Shown: positions 1 to 6,101 of the stretch, piece after piece | How the letters are laid out: each line of letters starts with the position of its first letter | How positions within the stretch are numbered: position 1 is the first letter of the stretch | Assembly (NCBI GenBank): GCA_002305925.1 | Contig: DBRL01000003.1 | Span: 11,766 to 20,692, forward strand | Length of the DNA stretch: 8,927 bases | Reading direction: 5' to 3' | Origin: Candidatus Peregrinibacteria bacterium UBA1369 | Lineage (GTDB): Bacteria > Patescibacteriota > Gracilibacteria > UBA1369 | Position numbers and translations under genes: made by a program | Notes under the pieces: generated by a model | What the model saw: the letters and a program-made list of their open reading frames with translations, nothing else | The model's database searches: none | Told to the model about the DNA's origin: nothing

Positions 1-3000
1 TTTTTTTCCTCGCTGCTGGAGCTTTCCTCGGCCACCTTGTTGAGCAGGCCGGTCATGCCGTCGACAAAATTGGCCATGAACCGCTCCGTTTCGTGACAAT
101 AGACCAGAGTGGTGCGGCGCTGTTTCTTTTTGTCGGCCTGGGGGACGGTGTCAAAGGCGGCCTCATCCATGCGCATGTAGTATTGATTTCTCTTGATGCG
201 GTTTTTGAGGACGTTGTTGAAATAAATAAATCCGTAGACCATGTCCATGAATTCTTCCGTGCGGCTCTCATCAATTTGTCCGGAAGCCCCGGGGCTGAGT
301 AGTCCGGCCTTCACTTTGAGCTGTTCGTTGTAGCCGGCATACATGTTTTTGAGCACCTCGGGCTTCTGCAGTGAGTTGTGACTTTTGCTGATCACCCGGT
401 CCAGGTTGGCCTGTTTGATAATCGGACCGACAAACTGATAACCGTTGACATCAATGTCGGCACTGCCGGCGTTTTCGTCCATTTTGCTTTTGACCACCTT
501 GTCGGTGAGCATTCTGGTCATGATCCAGTCGCGGGTGTTTTGGCCGACGCTGAATTTTTCGTAGTCCGAGCGGCCGCTGGCGGCGATGTCCTTGCTGATC
601 ACGTCCTGATAAACCTGGGCGAACAGATCATAATTGAACTTGGTTTTGACTTTATTGCCATGCTCGTCAATGATCTCGTGGTTATCGGCGAAGAAGAAAA
701 ACATCTGATGCCTGCGCAGGTATGGGATGAAGGCATTGAGCCGCGATGAGCTGAGCAGGGTTTGTCCCGCCTCATTTTTCATAGAGAAGGCGGAGATCAG
801 GAGAAAGACTGCCTGATCCAGGTCGATTTCCATTTTGGCCGCGGCCTCGGAGAGCAAACCATCGAATTCGGCCTGTTTGACCGGAACCCCGGCTTCCCAG
901 TCGTGCAGCATTTTTTTGAGGGCGACCTTGATGCCGCCGCGGTACTCGTATTTGGCGTGAATTTTTTCGGCGATTTCCTTTTTCTGGGCCTGATAGGCCT
1001 GCTCATTGGTGCCGAAAATCTGCTCATAGGTACCCGTGCCCCAGCCATGGTCGATCAGGGCCTGGCACTGGTCGAAAATATCGACGGCTGCCCTCTTGGA
1101 GACCTCCTTGTCTCCGGCCACTACCTGATAATGCGTGCCAAGTTCACGATGGAATTTTTCCGGATACACCGCGCCGGCCAGATATTTATTGAGCACGTCC
1201 CATAGTTTGGTATCATCCTCCCAGCGCAGCTGGCCCTTTTTGGAGAGAAACTGCAGACAAGCCTTGAGAACGTTTTTGTTGGGGGCTTCATAGAGCACGT
1301 CAAATACCTGCTTAACGGTGTAGTTTTTGTCGAAAAATTCCTCGGCGTTTTTGACGTCGGTGGCATTTTTGCCGTTCAATTTATCCTCATAGGAATTGGA
1401 AAGGTCATTGAGTCCCCCGAATTTGGGGAAATTCTTGTAGAATTCCTTGCCCACGGCGTACTGCCGGCGCTCGGATTTGTCTTTCATCCACTCCTTGATG
1501 CGCTCCTTGGGAGCTTTGATGAAAACTTCGTAGGCCTCCATCAGACTGAGAACCTGGGTATTGCCCCAAAATTCCTTAACGCGCTCCCAAAATCCCTTGC
1601 TTTTGCCGGGCTTGCCCAATGAAGCCTTGGCGTCGGCGGAATCCTGCGGATTGTTGGGCTGGGCGGCGATGGCGGCCAGTTTGGCGGCGGCGGGGGCGTC
1701 TTTTTTGGCGGCGGCTGCCTGCTGCAGTTCGGCCAGCTGGGCGGGCGTGGGGCGGGTGAGACCGTGCTCGCGGACGCCGCGGAAAAATTGGTAGGGGGTG
1801 AGACTGTCGCCCTGGTCGGTCTCAATTTTGTCGCCGTTTACGCCCCGGACGGCCACCGGCGGGATTTCCGGGCGATAGGCGGAGACCAGATACTGGGGGA
1901 AGGGACCTTTTTCCAGCGAGATCGGCTCGCCGTGGTCTGCCGGCCAGCCCATTTCTTTGATCAGTTTTTGATGATGCTGCCCGAGCAGGTTCTCCAGTTC
2001 GGCCATTTCATTGGTTTCCGGCACTACCGAGTATTTGCGGTACCAGCGGGCAAATTCACCGAAATCCAGTTCGGCGCTGCGCCGCCCCCCGCCCCCGCCG
2101 GCTGCGGCCGCGGGAGTGGCGCCGGGACCGTCCAGAGCGACAGGGTGATCCAGATAGACTTTGCCGTCTTCGATTTTGACAATAGTTACCGTTGAACATT
2201 GGTCCGGGTGGACTGCCGGGGAGAGGCCGGTCTCGCCTTCGGCGGGGGCGGGGGGCGTTTTTTCCGGGTCCTGATAGTTGAAAGTCTGGCCAGGTTTGAT
2301 GAAATCGACGACTCCGAGTTCATCGGCCAGGTCTTCCGGCGAGTCAAACTTTTCGGTAACGCGGTTGTCCACCAGCCATTTTTCAAATTGAGAGGCCGAC
2401 ATCTGAATTTCTTCCGGCGACCCGTCGGGCTGGGTGGATGTGAAATGGACGATTGGCTCGAGAGTGGGCAGTAAAATCTGGAAATCCTCATGCAATTCGG
2501 GATCTTTTTCTACCCCGGCAAAGACAATATCGTTGATTTCGATGCGGTGATTCTTTTCCGCTTCCGGTGTGGTATTCCTGATGCCCACCCCCCAGAGAAC
2601 CTGTCCCTTTCTGATCGGCAGTCCCGTGTCGCGGCTGAGGGCGCGAAGGCGTTCGTCCTTGAGCCGGTTCTGCTCGGCCTGGTCAAACTCCCGCTGAATC
2701 TGCTCAACCAGTCCCTGGACGAGGGTGTTGTACTGTTCAATGTATTTGTCGAATTCAGCCGCTATTTTGGCCTCGTTTTCATTGTAGCGCAGCCAGCTGG
2801 CATGATAGGAAGTGTGGGCGGCGGCATCGTGGGCCTTGAGCATTTCGACGATTTGAGCCCTGGCCGCGTCAATCTGCTCGGGGGTTTTGGGACCGAGGGC
2901 GAGCAGACGGCGCTCTTCCTGATCGCTGATTTTGTTTTCACTTTTCAGACGCGCCAGCAGGTCGGCCATTTGCGGCTGTTCGGCGCGGGAAAGACTTTCC

Positions 3001-3596
3001 TGATCAGCCGCAGTGAGGGCTTCGGCTCCGTCGCGCGCGGCCCGGTTCCCCAGATTGCGGACATATTGCAAATAGGGCTGCGGGGAAATGACTCCCTGCA
3101 GGGCTTTCAAATCCTGCTTGCCGATGATGTTCTGATCAACCAGCTCCTTGTAGAGTTTTTTGCGGTTTTCGGCGTTGAGCACCAGCGCCTGATAGGTTCC
3201 CTGCAAATCCATCTGCAGAAGCCGTTCGAAGGCCGGGCGGTTTTTTTCGTAAAAATCGGCATATTGTTCGTTGTCGTCTCCGAGGTCGCGCAACTTGCGC
3301 ACCGCTTCCCTGCCCCCCAGCAGCCCCTTGACGCGGGCGTTGATACTGTCGGAAATACCGGCCGAAAGTTCGATGCTTTCACGCTGCTGTTCACGCTGCG
3401 CCTGCTGCTCCCGCTGCTCCCGCCCGAGGCGTTCGGTTTCGGCGGCCTGCTGTTCCGGCGGCGCGGTGATGGGGTTACCATATTCGTCAAAAAGCTGTTC
3501 CGCCTCAAGACTTTCCCCGGCGCTTCCGCCCCGGTGACCTGCTCCCGTGGCGTAGCGCGAGGCCCCGCCGCCCTGTTGTCTTCTTCTTTCGGCCAT
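1..3596 (-). CDS. Very large soluble hypothetical protein, at least 1198 residues, 3' end beyond the left edge
   Basis: One minus-strand frame runs from an ATG at 3596 to the left edge without a stop: 1198 complete codons, so the C-terminus is missing. I translated it throughout. There is no signal peptide or membrane segment, so it is probably cytoplasmic. In order: a basic Gly/Arg-rich start (1-28); a Gln/Glu/Arg-rich probable coiled coil (48-76); a helical domain (about 80-325); three related strand-plus-helix modules (326-416, 431-527, 556-617), the second holding an Ala4-Gly5 linker (496-504); an Ala/Lys/Pro-rich linker (619-667); and a long charged helical region from about 668, containing a run of four Phe at 966-969. 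I see no P-loop, nuclease, protease or metal motif and recognise no family. It follows the VirB6-like gene after a 192-base gap with its own promoter. No Shine-Dalgarno precedes the ATG (CATCAAGCAACATA). The frame is near certain; a role as soluble partner of the neighbouring membrane machine is inference. Confidence 0.93.
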   Translation of the reverse strand, partial: MAERRRQQGGGASRYATGAGHRGGSAGESLEAEQLFDEYGNPITAPPEQQAAETERLGREQREQQAQREQQRESIELSAGISDSINARVKGLLGGREAVRKLRDLGDDNEQYADFYEKNRPAFERLLQMDLQGTYQALVLNAENRKKLYKELVDQNIIGKQDLKALQGVISPQPYLQYVRNLGNRAARDGAEALTAADQESLSRAEQPQMADLLARLKSENKISDQEERRLLALGPKTPEQIDAARAQIVEMLKAHDAAAHTSYHASWLRYNENEAKIAAEFDKYIEQYNTLVQGLVEQIQREFDQAEQNRLKDERLRALSRDTGLPIRKGQVLWGVGIRNTTPEAEKNHRIEINDIVFAGVEKDPELHEDFQILLPTLEPIVHFTSTQPDGSPEEIQMSASQFEKWLVDNRVTEKFDSPEDLADELGVVDFIKPGQTFNYQDPEKTPPAPAEGETGLSPAVHPDQCSTVTIVKIEDGKVYLDHPVALDGPGATPAAAAGGGGGRRSAELDFGEFARWYRKYSVVPETNEMAELENLLGQHHQKLIKEMGWPADHGEPISLEKGPFPQYLVSAYRPEIPPVAVRGVNGDKIETDQGDSLTPYQFFRGVREHGLTRPTPAQLAELQQAAAAKKDAPAAAKLAAIAAQPNNPQDSADAKASLGKPGKSKGFWERVKEFWGNTQVLSLMEAYEVFIKAPKERIKEWMKDKSERRQYAVGKEFYKNFPKFGGLNDLSNSYEDKLNGKNATDVKNAEEFFDKNYTVKQVFDVLYEAPNKNVLKACLQFLSKKGQLRWEDDTKLWDVLNKYLAGAVYPEKFHRELGTHYQVVAGDKEVSKRAAVDIFDQCQALIDHGWGTGTYEQIFGTNEQAYQAQKKEIAEKIHAKYEYRGGIKVALKKMLHDWEAGVPVKQAEFDGLLSEAAAKMEIDLDQAVFLLISAFSMKNEAGQTLLSSSRLNAFIPYLRRHQMFFFFADNHEIIDEHGNKVKTKFNYDLFAQVYQDVISKDIAASGRSDYEKFSVGQNTRDWIMTRMLTDKVVKSKMDENAGSADIDVNGYQFVGPIIKQANLDRVISKSHNSLQKPEVLKNMYAGYNEQLKVKAGLLSPGASGQIDESRTEEFMDMVYGFIYFNNVLKNRIKRNQYYMRMDEAAFDTVPQADKKKQRRTTLVYCHETERFMANFVDGMTGLLNKVAEESSSSEEK
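1746..2621 (-). repeat. Three tandem divergent protein modules within the giant gene
   Basis: This stretch encodes residues 326-617 of the giant protein. Two copies open alike: PIRKGQVLW (327-335) and FIKPGQTF (432-439). All three contain strand-like, turn-rich sequence followed by a short helix around an F-x-x-W/V core: MSASQFEKWLVDNRVTE (399-415), LDFGEFARWYRKYSVVPE (510-527) and LTPYQFFRGVREHGLTRP (599-616). Copies two and three also share the preceding turn, IEDGKVYLD (475-483) and VNGDKIETD (586-594). The likeness is in protein, not DNA, so these are old duplications. I aligned them by eye; the boundaries are approximate and the third copy is the weakest. Confidence 0.55.
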
Positions 3597-3643
3597 TATG
3601 TTGCTTGATGGGCTAATAAGGCTGGCCTTACACGGCCGGACGC

Positions 3644-3679
3644 GCTGTCGCAGGGATGAGCGGACGTTGTTGCTGTCGC
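3644..3679 (-). repeat. Pair of short direct repeats in the leader of the giant gene
   Basis: GCGACAGC occurs at 3672-3679 and again at 3644-3651 on the minus strand, 28 bases apart edge to edge to start, each followed within a few bases by GTCCG. The pair lies just downstream of the predicted transcription start, where an operator or leader element could sit. Eight-base matches in GC-rich DNA can also arise by chance, so this is weak. Confidence 0.25.
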
Positions 3680-3705
3680 GGCAGCCGGGCGCGGACAACC
3701 AACCA

Positions 3706-3735
3706 ATTCTATATGATATTTTTTCACTTTGTCAA
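3706..3735 (-). promoter_or_regulatory. Sigma70-type promoter for the giant gene
   Basis: On the minus strand a perfect -35 hexamer, TTGACA (3735-3730), is followed after 18 bases by TAGAAT (3711-3706), five of six matches to the -10 consensus. An alternative -10, TATAGA (3713-3708), gives 16 bases and four matches. The stretch is distinctly AT-rich in GC-rich surroundings and lies in the only real gap. Transcription would begin near 3699, leaving a leader of about 100 bases. It suggests that the giant gene can be expressed separately from the three genes upstream. Confidence 0.65.
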
Positions 3736-3788
3736 TCATGGGTAGATGAGATGACCAGGAGAAGTCTTGAGCGTGTGTAAAAGATGGT

Positions 3789-6101
3789 CTATGACGTTCT
3801 CGCGGGGGGTGGCGTGGGAGGATTCGGGGGAGGTGGAGGGTTGCCGGTTCCGGGGCGGGAATTCCCGCCAGGCTGTGCCGCGGGTGCGGTAACTCTTCTG
3901 ATTATATTGTCGGCCAGGGTGGTGGCGTCTGCTGGCTGAACACCTTTTTCGGTAAGTTTTTTGATAAGGATGTCGCGGGCCAGAGCCGGGCCGAAGCTTG
4001 CGGCCACCTGTTGGTACTGCTGCTGGATTTTGCCGCTCATTTCGGGAGGAAGACGGTTTTGTCCGTCTATGTTCTGAATATTAATTTCAAGTTTGAAGTT
4101 GCGCTTTTCCTCAATTTCCCTGAATTTCTTGTAAGCTTCTTCCGCTTTCTTCCTTGCCGCAAGATTCTCATCATCTGTCTTGACTTTGGCCAGCTCGTCC
4201 GTAGCCTGCTGCAGTTCCTTGGCAGCTTTTCCTATCTCGGTGTTGGCCAGAGCAGGCGATTTGTAGTCGCGAATAGCAGCTGAGTACTGATCGAGTTGAG
4301 GCTTGTTGTCAAAATTAAGTGGAATTTCCGCCTTGCTGGTGAAAGTCTTGAATTTCTCGAAGTCAAAATTCTTGTCTTCCTTGAGGGCTTTGACAAATTC
4401 CTCTGGACTTTTGTATCTCATGGCGCCGTAGGCTCCACTGTATTGCCTGGCTAGTTTGTAATTGTCCGCGGCCAGTTTGGCGGCCAGGGCCTCACGGGTC
4501 TGTTCGTAAGCGCTGCGATCGGTGGAAATTTTGCCCATGACCCTGTCCAGTTCGGCCTTGTTTCTGGTTTTATCAATTTCACCCTTGTACTCTTCTCCTT
4601 TGTTTTCATTCAGCTTGGCGTAGCGGTCACGCTCCTGGCTGAAGACCTTGTCCATGGGCGTCTGCGCGCCGCCCAGGAAGGCCAGACCGACTTTTTCAGT
4701 TGTGCCCTTGGAAGTGCGGATAGGCAAGATGGGCGCGTAGAGCGGCAGCTTGGCCAGGCCCTTGCCGAAATTCTCTACATAGCCCTTGAGTTTCTCGACA
4801 TAGGGGGTGGCCTTGGTGCCTTCCATTGACCAGAAGGCGGCCATCCAGACCACGGCGGCCGTAGCCAGCCCGGCCATGATTTCCTGCAGCGTGCTCATAT
4901 TGGAGACGATGGCGCCCAGAGTTGTGGCATCAGTGTTGTAGGCGGCCCCCGGCAGGCTCTGTTTGACCTGGGTAATCATGATGGTGCCGATGGTCAGGGC
5001 CAGGGCAACTTTGACCGGGACGAGCGCATGAGTGAGAAAGACGCTCAAAGGATCGTTTTTCTGGTCAATTTTGGCTTTTTCAAAGGCCATACCCAGGAAA
5101 GACAGCGGCATCAGGGCGATGGTGGCCCAGAGCACGACGACACGCACCAGCAGAGTGATAAAGAGGGCGACAAAGGCCGTGGCGTAAATGACAAAGAAGA
5201 TCAAAGAGAAAATGGTGTTGATGGCCAAATCCTTGACCGATTCAACCTTTGACAGGGGAACCGGTGTGTCGCCCTTGGTAGTTTTAATCTCATCGATTTT
5301 GGTGATTTCCATCAGTTCGATGGCCATGATCAGCGCGACATTGCGACTGTTGAAACTGCTGAAAAACTGTTTACCGTATTCAGTGAGCTGATATTGAGCC
5401 TTGCCCATGGTGCTTTCGGGGGCGTTCGGGCCTGCCGGTTGAGTCTGTGCGGCAGCCTGCTTAGGCTCGCAGAAAGCGTTTTTTTCCTTAGCATCCTTTT
5501 CCGCGCCGGTTTCCTTGTCCAAATTGATGATTTTTTCACAAAACTCTTTGCTCAGGGAATCCAGACGGGCGGGGTTATTATCAATACTGAGGGCATTGCG
5601 GGCCAGCGGCACGGCAAAGATCGCCGTGGTGGCGATATTGACGGCGTCCAGCACCACCTTGGCCATCAGGAAAGAAAAATTGACGGCGATCAGAGCAATA
5701 GCGATTTTTGGCAGCACCTTGCTGATCGAATAGTTCTCACCGGCCAGTCCGGAAATGTTGTAAATGGCCACAAAGAGCATGATCAGGACAAAGATGATGT
5801 TGACAAAATCCCTGATATGCGTCCAGATATTGAGCAGCATGGTGTTCATGCCACCGCTGAAGAGCAGATCGTTGCCGAGCAGACCGCCCATCAAAATCAG
5901 TACCGGCCAAAGCACCGCCTGCAGCGCGGTGAGGATGAGGCTGAAAAATTTAAAGATTTCATTGACCGTATTGTCGAAATCGAAACTCTGGGCTGAAACA
6001 GTGAGAGGCAGCAGCAAGAGACAGACGGTCAGTCCGACCAGACAGAGGCGACGCCAGGCAAAGCGTCGGGGCGAACCTGTTTGTGGGTGTATTTTATTCA
6101 T
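3789..6101 (-). CDS. VirB6/TrbL-like polytopic membrane protein with signal peptide and long charged tail
   Basis: This 770-residue protein is probably the inner-membrane channel component of a type IV secretion, conjugation or DNA-uptake machine. The N-terminus is a classic signal peptide: basic PRRFAWRR (11-18), a Leu-rich core, and a likely cut after VSA (35-37). Membrane helices follow at about 50-72, 96-118, 128-164 (long, perhaps two), 293-318, 320-340, 358-378 and 403-425. Lys-rich flanks favour N-out and a cytoplasmic tail with seven spans. Between helices three and four is a polar loop (165-290) with the only two cysteines of the mature chain, C188 and C211. The tail (426-745) is charged and helical, with coiled-coil-like stretches near 500-545 and 620-665, and ends in a Pro-rich segment (755-766). 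Length and helix layout resemble VirB6/TrbL proteins enlarged by a tail, as in Patescibacteria; the family call rests on architecture, not a motif. The ATG overlaps the stop of the upstream gene (ATGA), which fixes this start. The stop is TAG. Confidence 0.85.
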   Translation of the reverse strand: MNKIHPQTGSPRRFAWRRLCLVGLTVCLLLLPLTVSAQSFDFDNTVNEIFKFFSLILTALQAVLWPVLILMGGLLGNDLLFSGGMNTMLLNIWTHIRDFVNIIFVLIMLFVAIYNISGLAGENYSISKVLPKIAIALIAVNFSFLMAKVVLDAVNIATTAIFAVPLARNALSIDNNPARLDSLSKEFCEKIINLDKETGAEKDAKEKNAFCEPKQAAAQTQPAGPNAPESTMGKAQYQLTEYGKQFFSSFNSRNVALIMAIELMEITKIDEIKTTKGDTPVPLSKVESVKDLAINTIFSLIFFVIYATAFVALFITLLVRVVVLWATIALMPLSFLGMAFEKAKIDQKNDPLSVFLTHALVPVKVALALTIGTIMITQVKQSLPGAAYNTDATTLGAIVSNMSTLQEIMAGLATAAVVWMAAFWSMEGTKATPYVEKLKGYVENFGKGLAKLPLYAPILPIRTSKGTTEKVGLAFLGGAQTPMDKVFSQERDRYAKLNENKGEEYKGEIDKTRNKAELDRVMGKISTDRSAYEQTREALAAKLAADNYKLARQYSGAYGAMRYKSPEEFVKALKEDKNFDFEKFKTFTSKAEIPLNFDNKPQLDQYSAAIRDYKSPALANTEIGKAAKELQQATDELAKVKTDDENLAARKKAEEAYKKFREIEEKRNFKLEINIQNIDGQNRLPPEMSGKIQQQYQQVAASFGPALARDILIKKLTEKGVQPADATTLADNIIRRVTAPAAQPGGNSRPGTGNPPPPPNPPTPPPARTS
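3804..3839 (-). other. Polyproline run at the C-terminus of the VirB6-like protein
   Basis: Residues 755-766 read PPPPPNPPTPPP, four codons before the stop. Runs of three or more prolines are known to stall ribosomes unless relieved by elongation factor P, so translation of the last residues probably depends on EF-P. The tail may also be an exposed peptide for partner binding. Both points are inference from the run itself. Confidence 0.6.
6098..6101 (-). promoter_or_regulatory. ATGA stop/start overlap coupling two genes
   Basis: The TGA ending the tail-anchored protein gene (6100-6098) overlaps the ATG of the VirB6-like gene (6101-6099). No Shine-Dalgarno lies in the bases before it (AAAATTCTCATCTC), so the downstream gene is probably translated by terminating ribosomes that restart. 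This would link production of the two membrane proteins. Confidence 0.8.

Larger units (their letters stand above)
3597..3788. other. Intergenic leader region upstream of the giant gene
   Basis: This is the only sizeable gap in the window. Read on the minus strand it holds, in order, about 50 bases after the TAG of the VirB6-like gene without a convincing terminator hairpin, then an AT-rich promoter stretch (3706-3735), then a GC-rich leader of roughly 100 bases to the ATG at 3596. In the leader the octamer GCGACAGC occurs twice (3672-3679 and 3644-3651), each followed shortly by GTCCG, and a short GGCC/GGCC inverted repeat with a six-base loop lies at 3624-3637. No ribosome binding site is visible next to the ATG. 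A weak plus-strand frame crosses the gap, but its peptide looks like noise. Confidence 0.6.

Noticed and set aside
3240..3247. Seven A residues followed by C in the giant gene, arranged as a classic slippery heptamer (A AAA AAC)
   Set aside because: The main frame continues uninterrupted for more than a thousand codons, and I saw no obvious stimulating hairpin, so programmed frameshifting is not supported.
3107..3508. A 133-codon minus-strand frame offset by one base, with several similar ones down to 53-274
   Set aside because: All are in the same +1 shadow frame of the giant gene; the in-frame reading is continuous and has sensible protein sequence throughout, so there is no need to invoke frameshifts.
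2490..3608. A 372-codon open frame on the plus strand
   Set aside because: It lies wholly antisense to the giant gene, has Leu/Phe/Val-rich sequence without domain character, and is expected where the real strand uses GC-ending codons.
3624..3637. GGCC/GGCC inverted repeat as a terminator
   Set aside because: The stem is only four base pairs and is not followed by a T-run on the minus strand; it also lies downstream of the promoter.
3598..3780. A 60-codon plus-strand frame in the intergenic gap
   Set aside because: It starts with TTG, has no visible binding site, crosses the minus-strand promoter, and its composition resembles translated non-coding DNA.
6098..6101. Recoding of TGA as glycine, known in some Patescibacteria
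   Set aside because: TGA acts as a stop at the ATGA junction, and no in-frame TGA occurs in any of the four genes.
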